The notes below the pieces were generated by a model. That model was not told the origin of the DNA, ran no database searches, and saw only the letters and a list, made by a program, of their open reading frames with translations. From Nocardioides sp. (GTDB lineage Bacteria; Actinomycetota; Actinomycetes; Propionibacteriales; Nocardioidaceae), in the NCBI GenBank assembly GCA_025964835.1, contig JAOPYB010000199.1:1-33090 (forward strand): 33,090 nucleotides of DNA, given 5' to 3'. Positions 1 through 7,536 of the stretch are shown one piece after another. How positions within the stretch are numbered: the stretch's first letter is position 1; every line of letters starts with the position of its first letter. The translations under genes were made by a program, and so were the position numbers.

Positions 1-16
1 TCGAGCCTGTCGAGAT
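1..16. repeat. Edge of a dispersed palindromic repeat
   Basis: The first bases read TCGAGCCTGTCGAGA, whose complement TCTCGACAGGCTCGA matches from memory the core of short palindromes common in Nocardioides-type genomes. The rest of the element would lie outside the window, so the assignment is tentative. It sits just after the stop of the AtuA-family gene on the minus strand. Confidence 0.35.
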
Positions 17-22
17 CCTCGC

Positions 23-1750
23 TCACAGCAGCTTCTCCTGGATGTGCACGGTCCGCGACCGGACCCACTCACCGAGACCCTTGGCCTGGGGGTCGAAGCG
101 GGTGGAGGCGGCGACGCCCTGGCCGAGCAGGCCGTGGATCACGGCGTTGACCGCGCCGAGGTTCGGGAGCACGAAGACCTCGACCTCGAGGTCGGCCGCC
201 TCGGGGACGAGCTCGCGGACCTTCTTGGGGGTGATCATCTTCGCCAGCCAGGTCACGCGGGCGGCGTACTTGTCGGAGTCGTCGTGCGCGACCCACAGGC
301 CGAGGTTGGCGTCGCCGCCCTTGTCGCCGGAGCGCGCGTGCACGAACGTCCCGAGCGGGGGACGGCGGGTGAGCGAGTCGGGAGGTGCGGGGTACGGCGA
401 GGGGCGGCGGCCGGCATCCGGCTCGTGCGCGGCGAACCCGGTCGGCTCCTGCACCACCTCACGCGAGCCGTCCGCGTGCACGACGGTGTGGGTGACGACC
501 GCGCGGTCGACGTACGCCGGACGGTAGACGCCGTACGGCGAGGGCGGCCCCGGGGGCGCCGTCATCGTGAAGCCCGGGTACGACGCGAGCGCGAGCTCGA
601 CGGCGGGACCGGTGAACGCCTTGGCGACCGGCTCGGGCTTCGGGTCCATCACCGTGCAGCGGAGCAGGCAGGACGCGCCCTCCTCGGTGTCGGCGTCGGG
701 CGCCGGCAACGCGGTGCGGGTCCAGGTGACCGAGTCGGCCGTCAGCGAGGGGGTGAGCTGGGCGCGCAGCCACTCGGCCTTCTCCTCGATGTTCAGGCCG
801 GTGAGCACGAACTCCATCGAGTTGCGGAAGCCGCCGAGCTCGTTGACGCAGACCTTGAGCTGCTCGGGGGGTGCCTGGCCGCGCACGCCGGTGACCGCCA
901 CGCGGTCGGGCCCGGCCTGGCTGAGCTGCACGGTGTCGAGCAGCGTCGTGACGTCGGGGCCGAGGTAGCTGGTCGACTGGATCTCGTAGACCAGCTGGGC
1001 CGTGACGGTGTCGACGGTGACCGCACCACCGGTGCCCTCGTGCTTGGTGACGACGCAGGAGCCGTCGGCCGAGATCTCGGCGAGCGGGAACCCCAGCGGC
1101 TGGCCCGCGTGCGGAAGGCTGCGGAAGCCCGAGAAGTTGCCGCCGGTCGCCTGGGTGCCGCACTCCAGCACGTGGCCCGCGACGACGGCGCCCGCGAGCT
1201 CGTCGTACGACGTGGGCGTCCAGCCGAAGCGCGCCACGGCCGGGCCCACGACCAGCGAGGCGTCCGTGACCCGCCCGGTGACCACGATCTCGGCGCCCGC
1301 GGTCAGGGCGGCGGCGATGCCGAAGCCGCCGAGGTAGGCGTTGGCGGTCAGGGCTCCCCCGAGACCCAGCTCGGCGGCGCGGTCGCGCAGGTCGTCACCC
1401 TCGACGTGCGCGATCGCCGGGTCGAGCCCGAGCCCCCGGGCGACCTCGCGGAGCCGGTCGGCGAGGCCCGCGGGGTTCAGGCCGCCCGCGTTGGCCACGA
1501 TCTTCACGCCGCGCTCGAGCGCGAGGCCCAGGCAGTCCTCCACCTGGCGCACGAACGTGCGCGCGTAGCCGAGCGACGGGTCCTTCATCGTGTCCTTGCC
1601 GAGGATCAGCATCGTCAGCTCGGCCAGGTAGTCGCCGGTCAGGACGTCCAGGCCCCGCCCGTCGTGGGCGCCCTCGAGCATCTCGCGCATGGCGGAGAGC
1701 CGGTCGCCGTAGAAGCCGGAGCAGTTGCCGATCCGCAGTACGTCGGTCAT
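23..1750 (-). CDS. AtuA family (DUF1446) protein
   Basis: A 575-residue protein of the acyclic-terpene-utilisation AtuA family. The large N-terminal domain (about residues 5-450) begins with the family-typical RIGNCSGFYGDRLSAM and contains NAGGLNP near residue 90. The C-terminal domain (about 465-570) carries the characteristic HARSGDKGGDANLG. AtuA proteins occur in clusters for terpene alcohol, branched-chain or other acyl-CoA breakdown next to acyl-CoA carboxylases, but the reaction is not firmly established. The ATG overlaps the TGA of the preceding TIGR03084-like gene (ATGA), so the two are probably translationally coupled within the TetR-led operon. The operon may continue beyond the left edge. 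Family assignment is secure; substrate is unknown. Confidence 0.93.
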   Translation of the reverse strand: MTDVLRIGNCSGFYGDRLSAMREMLEGAHDGRGLDVLTGDYLAELTMLILGKDTMKDPSLGYARTFVRQVEDCLGLALERGVKIVANAGGLNPAGLADRLREVARGLGLDPAIAHVEGDDLRDRAAELGLGGALTANAYLGGFGIAAALTAGAEIVVTGRVTDASLVVGPAVARFGWTPTSYDELAGAVVAGHVLECGTQATGGNFSGFRSLPHAGQPLGFPLAEISADGSCVVTKHEGTGGAVTVDTVTAQLVYEIQSTSYLGPDVTTLLDTVQLSQAGPDRVAVTGVRGQAPPEQLKVCVNELGGFRNSMEFVLTGLNIEEKAEWLRAQLTPSLTADSVTWTRTALPAPDADTEEGASCLLRCTVMDPKPEPVAKAFTGPAVELALASYPGFTMTAPPGPPSPYGVYRPAYVDRAVVTHTVVHADGSREVVQEPTGFAAHEPDAGRRPSPYPAPPDSLTRRPPLGTFVHARSGDKGGDANLGLWVAHDDSDKYAARVTWLAKMITPKKVRELVPEAADLEVEVFVLPNLGAVNAVIHGLLGQGVAASTRFDPQAKGLGEWVRSRTVHIQEKLL

Positions 1751-2544
1751 CGCGGCGCCCGCCCCTCGCCGGGAGGTCCCGCGAACGCCTGGGCGACGCC
1801 CAGCCAGCGCTCGGCGTCCTCGCCCGTGGCCACCAGGTCGGTGTCGTCGCGGTGCCGGCGCTGGGTGACGAGCAGGCAGAAGTCGTACGCCGACCCGACG
1901 ACGCCCTGGGCGGCCCGCTCGCGACCCCAGGTCCAGGTCTCGCCCGAGGGGGCGGTGAGCTCGATCCGGAACTCCTCGGCGGGCGCCTCGAGGCCGTGCA
2001 CCGAGTAGGCGAAGTCGCGGGTGCGGACACCGAGGTGGGCCACGTGCCGGATCCGATCGCCCGACTGGGAGCGCAGGGCCTCCGGCTCGATCCCGATCGC
2101 CTCGTAGACGTCGAGAGCGTGCGCCCAGGTCTCCATGAAGCGGGCCGTCGCCATCGACGCCGGCGACATGGGCGGGCCGAACCAGGGCATCTTCTCACCG
2201 GCGGGGACGCCACGCAGGGCGTCGGCGAGCGCCGTACGCGCTGAACCCCAGCGGGCCAGCAGGGCCTGCGGTGAGAGCCGGGCGACCTCGAGGGCGCCGG
2301 CGTCGACGAACCCGGCCGGGTCCTCCATCGCACGGAGCACGAGCGCGTCCCAGGCCCCCTTGTCGGTGGCGGCGATCGCGGCCACCTCGTCGGTCCAGAG
2401 CAGGTGGGCGATCTGGGTGGCGACGTCCCAGCCGGCGGCCGGCGTGGGCCGGCGCCAGCCGGCCTCGTCGAGGCCGGCCACGGCGTTCCAGAGCAGATCG
2501 CTCTCGGCCAACAGGTCGTCGAGGAGGTCGTCGAGCAGGGTCAT
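1747..2544 (-). CDS. TIGR03084-like protein with MDMPI/DinB fold
   Basis: A 265-residue protein with an N-terminal four-helix domain of the maleylpyruvate-isomerase/DinB type (about residues 5-150). WRRPTPAAGWDVATQIAHL supplies the conserved Trp-Asp and the first metal-site His, and a later helix contains RFMETWAHALD. A smaller C-terminal domain (about 165-255) follows, as in the actinobacterial TIGR03084 family. The fold is associated with mycothiol or metal chemistry, but no reaction is known for this family. The chosen ATG overlaps the TGA of the upstream TetR gene (ATGA), and its own TGA overlaps the AtuA start. The open frame extends far upstream, but only this start gives the conserved N-terminus and tight coupling. 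Confidence 0.85.
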   Translation of the reverse strand: MTLLDDLLDDLLAESDLLWNAVAGLDEAGWRRPTPAAGWDVATQIAHLLWTDEVAAIAATDKGAWDALVLRAMEDPAGFVDAGALEVARLSPQALLARWGSARTALADALRGVPAGEKMPWFGPPMSPASMATARFMETWAHALDVYEAIGIEPEALRSQSGDRIRHVAHLGVRTRDFAYSVHGLEAPAEEFRIELTAPSGETWTWGRERAAQGVVGSAYDFCLLVTQRRHRDDTDLVATGEDAERWLGVAQAFAGPPGEGRAPR

Positions 2545-3206
2545 GCGCCCACCTTGTCCGGGGAGGTCGTGCGGAGGTGGTCGAGGGCGGGGTCGAGGGC
2601 CTGGTCGAGAGTCTGGGCCCATTGGTCGAGGACACGTCCGCGGCGGCGGGCGTCGTCGGAGATCGTGTTGGCGAGGCCGAGCCCGCGCACCAGGTCGAGG
2701 CTGGCCTGCACGAGCTCGCGGACCCCTGGGCGCGACTCGTCGGCGCCGAGGAGCTCGACCGTGAGCCGGTGCACCTCGCGGCCGACGCGCAGCTCGAGCG
2801 GCCCGACGGCGGCGAGCAGCGCGGGCTCGGTGCGGGCCGCGACCCAGAGCTCGAGGGCCGCGGTGAAGACCGGGGAGGTGAAGTGCTCGGCGAGCATCTG
2901 CAGCACCGCGCGGGTGCGCCGGGGGCCGGTCGGGAGGGCCGCGGCCGCGGCGGCGAGCTCGGCGCCACGGACCTCGGTCAGGTGCTCGACCGCCGCGACC
3001 ACCAGGTCGTTCTTGGTCGGGAAGTGGTGCAATTGGGCACCGCGGCTGACCCCGGCGCGCTCGGACACCAGCGTGGTGGACGTGCCGCTGAAGCCGCGCT
3101 CGACCAGGCACTCCACGGTCGCCTCGAGCAGCCGGCCCCGCATCAACCGGGTCCGCTCCTCCTGGGGCACCCGGGTGGTGCCGGTCGTCCCGGCCTGGCT
3201 GGTCAC
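2541..3206 (-). CDS. TetR family transcriptional regulator
   Basis: About 221 residues. The N-terminal DNA-binding domain includes helix 1 (RGRLLEATVECLVERGF) and the HTH SERAGVSRGAQLHHFPTKNDLV, a clear TetR signature. The C-terminal ligand domain is helical and not specific. The GTG at 3206 is preferred because it leaves enough residues before helix 1 and lies about 6 bases after a possible -10 box (leaderless). A GTG at 3170 is an alternative; the ATG at 3143 would clip helix 1. The stop overlaps the TIGR03084-like start (ATGA), so this is the first gene of a three-gene operon with AtuA, which it probably autoregulates. Confidence 0.87.
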   Translation of the reverse strand: MTSQAGTTGTTRVPQEERTRLMRGRLLEATVECLVERGFSGTSTTLVSERAGVSRGAQLHHFPTKNDLVVAAVEHLTEVRGAELAAAAAALPTGPRRTRAVLQMLAEHFTSPVFTAALELWVAARTEPALLAAVGPLELRVGREVHRLTVELLGADESRPGVRELVQASLDLVRGLGLANTISDDARRRGRVLDQWAQTLDQALDPALDHLRTTSPDKVGA

Positions 3207-3212
3207 CCGCTC

Positions 3213-3241
3213 AGGATGGCCCGCCACGAACAAACAGTCAA
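3213..3241 (-). promoter_or_regulatory. Possible promoter of the TetR-AtuA operon
   Basis: On the minus strand TTGACT (3241-3236) is followed after 17 bases by CATCCT (3218-3213). The GTG start of the TetR gene lies 6 bases further on, which would give a leaderless transcript. The surrounding AT-richer stretch 3229-3256 is the natural place for a TetR operator, but only imperfect GAAC/GTTC half-sites are visible. Confidence 0.35.
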
Positions 3242-3270
3242 GCCTGCCTTTTAGTTCTGCGACGCGGAGT

Positions 3271-3285
3271 CCTGAGATGCTCAGG
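3271..3285. promoter_or_regulatory. Short perfect inverted repeat in divergent intergenic region
   Basis: CCTGAG-atg-CTCAGG is a perfect 6-bp inverted repeat with a 3-base centre. It lies between the divergent TetR and RDD genes, upstream of a possible -10 box TACGCT (3312-3317) for the RDD gene. It may be an operator or chance; no T-tract follows, so it is not a terminator. Confidence 0.3.
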
Positions 3286-3377
3286 CCGCAGCAGGCGGGG
3301 CCCGGCGTCACTACGCTGGCCCCAATGGAACTCCCATCTCGCACGACCGAGCTCGACCCTCCCTGAAGGGGGAAACG

Positions 3378-4043
3378 ATGTCCGACTCCGGAACCCCGCC
3401 GCCCGACCCGTACGGCCAGCAGCCTCCGCCGCCGCCGAACCCCTACGGCCAGCCCGCCGATCCGGCCCAGCCGGCCCAGCCGCCGGCCGCTGCGAACCCC
3501 TACGGCGGGCCGCCGCCGCCGGCGTACGGGCAGGCCCCGCCGGCCTACGGCCAGCCGTCCTACGCCGGCGCTCCGGGCGACTACGCCCACTGGGGCAAGC
3601 GCGTCGGCGCCACGCTCGTCGACGTCCTCGTCAGCCTCGTCGCCGGCCTGCCGGCCTGGATCGGGCTGATCATCCTGGCCGCCAACACCACGACGACGAC
3701 CGCCCCCGACGGCACCGTCACGTCCTCGAGCGACGTCGGTGCCGGCGTGATCGCGCTGATCGTCGTGGGTTACCTGCTGCTCATCGTCGTGGGGATCTGG
3801 AACATCGTGATCCGGCAGGGCCGCACCGGCTACTCGATCGGCAAGGGGGTGCTCGGCATCAAGCTGGTCAACGAGGGCACTGGCCAGCCGATCGGAGGCT
3901 GGATGTCGTTCCTGCGCCAGATCGTCCACTTCGTCGACCAGATCTGCTACATCGGCTACCTGTGGCCGCTGTGGGACTCAAAGCGGCAGACGTTCGCCGA
4001 CAAGATCCTCGGCACTGTCGTCATCAACCAGCCCAAGGGCTAG
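3378..4043 (+). CDS. RDD family membrane protein with Pro/Gly/Tyr-rich N-terminus
   Basis: 221 residues. Residues 1-70 are low-complexity Pro/Gly/Gln/Tyr, with repeats of the type NPYGQP and AYGQ, probably cytosolic and disordered. The RDD domain follows (about 72-215). The first segment contains the arginine and aspartate of the family (KRVGATLVDVLVSL), with a second hydrophobic segment near 120-140 (VIALIVVGYLLLIVVGIWNIVI). The pattern RTGYSIGKGVLGIKLVNE is typical of RDD proteins. GGGGGAAACG precedes the ATG as a Shine-Dalgarno sequence. The role is unknown; RDD proteins have been linked to ion transport or membrane scaffolding. Its TAG shares the CTAG tetranucleotide with the stop of the opposing monooxygenase gene. 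Confidence 0.88.
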   Translation: MSDSGTPPPDPYGQQPPPPPNPYGQPADPAQPAQPPAAANPYGGPPPPAYGQAPPAYGQPSYAGAPGDYAHWGKRVGATLVDVLVSLVAGLPAWIGLIILAANTTTTTAPDGTVTSSSDVGAGVIALIVVGYLLLIVVGIWNIVIRQGRTGYSIGKGVLGIKLVNEGTGQPIGGWMSFLRQIVHFVDQICYIGYLWPLWDSKRQTFADKILGTVVINQPKG

Positions 4044-5383
4044 GAGTAAGAGGGGGAGCGCCGGGTCCGGCGCTCCTTCTCCAGCTCGGTCCGGTAGCTG
4101 TGCGCGTCCACCTGGATGGTGTGCCGCTTCGAGGCGACGTACCGCTTGCGGACCGCCTCGTCGTAGGCCCGGATCTGGGCCCGCATCTCGGGCACGGGCG
4201 GCAGCGTGACGGCGCCCGTGACCAGGTCGGCGACCCAGTGGGCCTGGGCCTCCGCGAGCGGCATCACCGCGCCCAGGGGCTGGATCAGGCCGACGAAGTA
4301 GAGACCGGAATGGTCCGGGGAGACCACCCGGCGGTAGAGGTCGACGTGGTTGTCCTGGGCGCGGACCACGGTGTCGTCGAGGAACGGGAACGACACCTTG
4401 TAGCCCGTGGAGTAGACGACGACGTCCGCCTCGACGGACGTGCCGTCGACGAAGAAGATCTTCGACCCCTCGAAGCGGTCGATGTTGGGTCGCACCGTGA
4501 TGTCGCCGTGCCCGAGGCGGGTCAGCAGGTCGTCGCTGATCGTCGGGTGCGCCTCGAGGATGTCGTGGTCGGGCTCCGGCAGGCCGTAGTCGGTCATCTT
4601 CCCGACCGCCACCCGCAGCATCGCCTTCATCCCGAGCTTCTGCAGCGCGAACGGGCCGCGGGCGAGCGGCGAGCTGGTCAGGTGGTCGGTCGGCATCCCG
4701 AACATGTACTTGGGCAGCACGTGCGCACCGCGACGCATCGCGAGGTAGGTCTCGGCCGCCACCCGTGAGGACTCGACCGCGATGTCGGTCGCGGAGTTGC
4801 CGATCCCGAGCACCACGACCCGCTTGCCCGCGAAGACGTCGGGCGTCCGGTAGTAGTGCGCGTGCAGCTGGGCGCCCGGGAACTCCTCGCTCCCGGGGAA
4901 GCCCGGCTCCGGCCACCGCGGGTCCCAGTGATGGCCGTTGGCGACCACGACGTGGTCGTAGTGCCGGGTCGACGCCTCGCGCGCGTTGGCCAGCGGCCGC
5001 ACCGTGACGTCGTACCCGCCGCCCTCGCCGGCCGCCACCTTCACGACCTCGGTGCGGAACGTGATCCGCTCGCGCAGGCCGAAGTGGTCCACGTAGGAGT
5101 CGAAGTAGTCCGCGATCTGCCAGTGGCTCGGGTAGTCCGGAAGCGTGTCGGGCATCGGGAAGGCGGCGTACTCCATCGCGGTCCGCGAGGTGTTGATGTG
5201 CAGCGAGCGGTACGCCGAGCTGACGCCGTTGTCGTTCTCGTAGCGCCAGTTGCCACCGACGTTCGAGCCCATCTCGAAGCAGCCGAAGTCGATCCCGCGG
5301 GTGGCCAGGACCTGGGCCGCGGCGATGCCGGAGGAACCGGCCCCGACGATGCAGACGCGTCCGCCCGTGACCCGTCCGCTCAT
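4040..5383 (-). CDS. Flavin-containing monooxygenase (FMO/BVMO class)
   Basis: 447 residues. The FAD-binding GAGSSG is at residues 14-19, the class B monooxygenase fingerprint FPGAQLHAHYY (FxGxxxHxxxY) at about 168-178, and the NADPH-binding GIGNSA at 193-198. GGNWRY near 44-48 is also typical. The enzyme would use NADPH and O2 to oxygenate a small nucleophilic or carbonyl substrate. The fingerprint resembles FMOs more than strict Baeyer-Villiger enzymes, and the substrate is unknown. The ATG at 5383 is preferred over upstream starts because it puts the Rossmann motif at the usual place. It is divergent from the SDR at 5413 with only 29 bp between. The 3' end contains the probable terminator hairpin of the convergent RDD gene. 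Confidence 0.9.
   Translation of the reverse strand: MSGRVTGGRVCIVGAGSSGIAAAQVLATRGIDFGCFEMGSNVGGNWRYENDNGVSSAYRSLHINTSRTAMEYAAFPMPDTLPDYPSHWQIADYFDSYVDHFGLRERITFRTEVVKVAAGEGGGYDVTVRPLANAREASTRHYDHVVVANGHHWDPRWPEPGFPGSEEFPGAQLHAHYYRTPDVFAGKRVVVLGIGNSATDIAVESSRVAAETYLAMRRGAHVLPKYMFGMPTDHLTSSPLARGPFALQKLGMKAMLRVAVGKMTDYGLPEPDHDILEAHPTISDDLLTRLGHGDITVRPNIDRFEGSKIFFVDGTSVEADVVVYSTGYKVSFPFLDDTVVRAQDNHVDLYRRVVSPDHSGLYFVGLIQPLGAVMPLAEAQAHWVADLVTGAVTLPPVPEMRAQIRAYDEAVRKRYVASKRHTIQVDAHSYRTELEKERRTRRSPSYS
4055..4080 (+). terminator. Terminator hairpin of the RDD gene inside opposing coding sequence
   Basis: GGAGCGCCGG (4055-4064) and CCGGCGCTCC (4067-4076) form a perfect 10-bp inverted repeat, so the effective loop is about 4 bases after pairs open. 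TTCT follows on the plus strand, 12 bases after the RDD stop. The whole hairpin lies in codons of the C-terminus of the convergent monooxygenase gene. Confidence 0.6.
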
Positions 5384-5412
5384 GTCGGCCGACCCTACGC
5401 GAGACTCGGAGC

Positions 5413-6186
5413 ATGAGCACCGCAACCGCGAAGACGATCCTCATCACCGGCGCCTCGTCGGGTCTCGGCGCCGAAATGGCCCGCCAGTTCGCCGCCCGGG
5501 GCAACGACCTCGCGCTGTGCGCGCGGCGCCTCGAACGGCTCGAGGAGCTGAAGGCGGAGATCCTGGCCGCCCATCCGGAGCGCCGGGTCGAGTTCCGCGC
5601 GCTCGACGTGACCGACGACGACCAGGTCTTCGAGGTCTTCCGCGGCTTCCAGGCCGACTTCGCCCGCGACGGTCGCACCATCGACCGGATCATCATCAAC
5701 GCCGGGCTCGGCAAGGGTGCGCCGCTGGGCACGGGCAACTACGCGGCCAACCGCGAGACGGCGATGACGAACTTCGTCGCGGCGCTGGCCCAGTCCGAGG
5801 CGGCGATGGAGATCTTCCGCGCCCAGGGCTCCGGGCACTTCGTGATGATCTCGTCGATGTCGGCGGTCCGCGGAATGCCCAAGTCGATGACGACGTACGC
5901 CGCCACCAAGGCCGGCGCCGCCCACCTCGCCGAGGGGCTGCGCACCGAGCTCTACGGCAAGCCCATCAAGGTGAGCGTGATCTACCCGGGCTACATCGCC
6001 TCGGAGATGAACGAGCAGGTCGCCTCCGAGCAGCCGCTGATGGTCTCGACCGAGAAGGGCGTCCGCGCCATCGTCTCCGCGATCGAGAAGGAGAAGGCCT
6101 CGGCCGCCGTCCCCCCGCTGCCCTGGGCGCCCCTCTCGGTCGTCATGCGGCACGCCCCGCTGCCGCTCCTCAAGCGGATGATCTGA
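5413..6186 (+). CDS. Short-chain dehydrogenase/reductase (SDR)
   Basis: 257 residues, a classical SDR. The cofactor motif TGASSGLG is at residues 12-19, NAG near 98, catalytic Ser in MISSMS near 149, and YAATK with Tyr162 and Lys166. The C-terminal tail is long and ends in a proline-rich hydrophobic stretch (PLPWAPLSVVMRHAPLP), which may contact the membrane. ALCARR after the second strand, with arginines, suggests NADP(H) preference. The substrate is unknown. It is transcribed divergently from the monooxygenase, whose start is 29 bp away, so the promoters must overlap. A palindromic repeat follows the stop codon. Confidence 0.9.
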   Translation: MSTATAKTILITGASSGLGAEMARQFAARGNDLALCARRLERLEELKAEILAAHPERRVEFRALDVTDDDQVFEVFRGFQADFARDGRTIDRIIINAGLGKGAPLGTGNYAANRETAMTNFVAALAQSEAAMEIFRAQGSGHFVMISSMSAVRGMPKSMTTYAATKAGAAHLAEGLRTELYGKPIKVSVIYPGYIASEMNEQVASEQPLMVSTEKGVRAIVSAIEKEKASAAVPPLPWAPLSVVMRHAPLPLLKRMI

Positions 6187-6196
6187 CGCCCCCTTC

Positions 6197-6238
6197 GGTC
6201 GAGGTGCGAAGGCGCTCTGGCGCCTGAGCCTCGAAACC
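6197..6238. repeat. Dispersed palindromic repeat after the SDR gene
   Basis: The ends GGTCGAGG (6197-6204) and CCTCGAAACC (6229-6238) flank an inner perfect stem, AGGCGC (6210-6215) and GCGCCT (6220-6225) with loop TCTG. The end sequences match those of the copies at 9301-9335 and 32387-32421. The hairpin could also end transcription of the SDR gene. Confidence 0.65.
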
Positions 6239-6309
6239 CGGTGACGTAGCCAGGGCGGCGACCACCGGGAACCCGGAAGTCCCGGCGGCCGGGGGAAGCA
6301 CCTGTCACG

Positions 6310-6741
6310 ATGGCCCACGTGCACCTGACCGGCTGGTCGCGGTGGCCCTCGGACGCCGGCCCCGCCACTGAGAGTCTGCGCCGGTCCCTGCACCTGGCCC
6401 TGCTGGGGCTGGTGGTCGTCGGTGCGTCGCTCCTCGCCCTCGGCGCGGCGGCAGCCGTCGGGACGTCGCTGCGCGTCCAGGTGGCCCTGGTGACCGTGAC
6501 CGAGGTGGCTGTGGTCGCAGCCGCCGTCCGGCGTCACATCTCACTGGGCAGCGTCATCGTGCTCTGCGTGTGCAGCGTCTGGTCGGCCGCCCTCCCCGAC
6601 GTCGGCCAGCTCCACACGGGCGCCGCCGTGTCGAGCGCGGCTTACCTCGTCCTGTGCGCCGGGTCGTTCCGTCCCCTCGCGGCGGTGACGCTCGGCCTCC
6701 CGGGTGTCGCGGGCTTCCCGGGCGCTACACCCTCGTGGTGA
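6310..6741 (+). CDS. Small hypothetical membrane protein
   Basis: 143 residues with about four hydrophobic segments: LHLALLGLVVVGASLLAL near 28-45, VQVALVTVTEVAVVAAAV near 57-74, LGSVIVLCVCSVWSAAL near 79-95, and AAYLVLCAGSFRPLAAV near 110-126. No family is recognised. Third positions are strongly G/C, consistent with coding. The Shine-Dalgarno candidate GGGGGAAG is rather far (about 12 bases) from the ATG; a GTG at 6319 is possible. The TGA overlaps a GTG that opens a short downstream frame (GTGA). Confidence 0.55.
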   Translation: MAHVHLTGWSRWPSDAGPATESLRRSLHLALLGLVVVGASLLALGAAAAVGTSLRVQVALVTVTEVAVVAAAVRRHISLGSVIVLCVCSVWSAALPDVGQLHTGAAVSSAAYLVLCAGSFRPLAAVTLGLPGVAGFPGATPSW

Positions 6742-6845
6742 GCCAGCCGCCGAACCGGACGACGTACGCCCTCGAGTTCGAGGGCGCGGACGAGGTCACG
6801 GTCTACCAGGACGACCGGGAGCTGTTCCGGCTCACTCGCCAGTAG
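6738..6845 (+). CDS. Possible 35-residue small protein coupled to the membrane protein
   Basis: GTG at 6738 overlaps the TGA of the preceding gene (GTGA). The frame encodes 35 residues, including YALEFEGADEVTVYQDDREL, and ends at TAG 6845. The peptide is charged and beta-like, quite unlike frame noise in this base composition, but there is no clear Shine-Dalgarno sequence and no family is recognised. It could be a real coupled small protein or a remnant. Confidence 0.35.
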   Translation: MSQPPNRTTYALEFEGADEVTVYQDDRELFRLTRQ

Positions 6846-6864
6846 CCATCGGGGCCCGCCGCCC

Positions 6865-7536
6865 TTACCGGTAGGTCAGGTGGTCGCCCTCGAGGTGCGG
6901 GTGCTCGTTGAACGTGAGCAGCCGGGCACCGGTCGATCCGACGACCACCCGGGTCACCGACGAGTTCACCGTGACCGTGTTGAACCGCCCCCACAGCCGC
7001 GCGAGGGTCGCGGGATCACCCGTCGGGTCGACGAGCGCGGCGCACGCGGCCGCGATGGGACCGCCCGAGCTCACGGCCACGACGGTCCCGCCGGGACCGG
7101 CGGCCGCACAGGCGCCGTCGAGGGCGGCGCGGACCCGGGTGACGAAGGCGGTGTAGGACTCGGGGTACTCGTCGTCGTGCTGTCCCGCGGTCCAGCGGCC
7201 GGTGGCGAGCTCGAAGAAGTGCTGGAACTCGCGGCGGTCCAGCTCGCGGTCGGCCGGGAGGTCCGGGTACGCCGCCACGACCCCGAGGTGGTCGAACTCG
7301 TTCCAGCCCGGGTCGACCTGGGCTTCCGTCGACCAACCGCCGCCGCCCGCCATACCCTCGGCCGTCTCGCGGTGCCGGCGCATGTCGCCGCGCAGCACCA
7401 CGTCGGGGGCGACGCTGCGCTCGGCGAGCCAGGCGCCGAGCAGGCGGCTCTGCTCCCAGCCGCGCTCGGAGAGCACGTCGTAGTCGGCCGCGCCGAACGA
7501 CGCCTGCCCGTGACGGACCAGCAGGACGAGGCCCAT
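6865..7536 (-). CDS. Histidine phosphatase family protein, second His replaced by Ser
   Basis: 223 residues of the phosphoglycerate-mutase-like histidine phosphatase superfamily. The phospho-acceptor motif VRHG is at residues 7-10 (His9), followed by an arginine-rich RRHRETA near 57 and an acidic WNEFDHLG near 76-83. At the usual second-histidine position (SHGG) the sequence is VSSGG, so Ser replaces His, which may reduce or alter activity. The ATG overlaps the TGA of the kinase gene (TGATG). It is the last gene of the acyl-CoA dehydrogenase/SDR/kinase operon, where it may remove phosphate from a product of the kinase (inference). Confidence 0.85.
   Translation of the reverse strand: MGLVLLVRHGQASFGAADYDVLSERGWEQSRLLGAWLAERSVAPDVVLRGDMRRHRETAEGMAGGGGWSTEAQVDPGWNEFDHLGVVAAYPDLPADRELDRREFQHFFELATGRWTAGQHDDEYPESYTAFVTRVRAALDGACAAAGPGGTVVAVSSGGPIAAACAALVDPTGDPATLARLWGRFNTVTVNSSVTRVVVGSTGARLLTFNEHPHLEGDHLTYR

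Noticed and set aside
44-2008. A 654-codon open frame on the plus strand across the AtuA gene
   Set aside because: It is an antisense shadow; the minus strand encodes recognisable AtuA motifs throughout.
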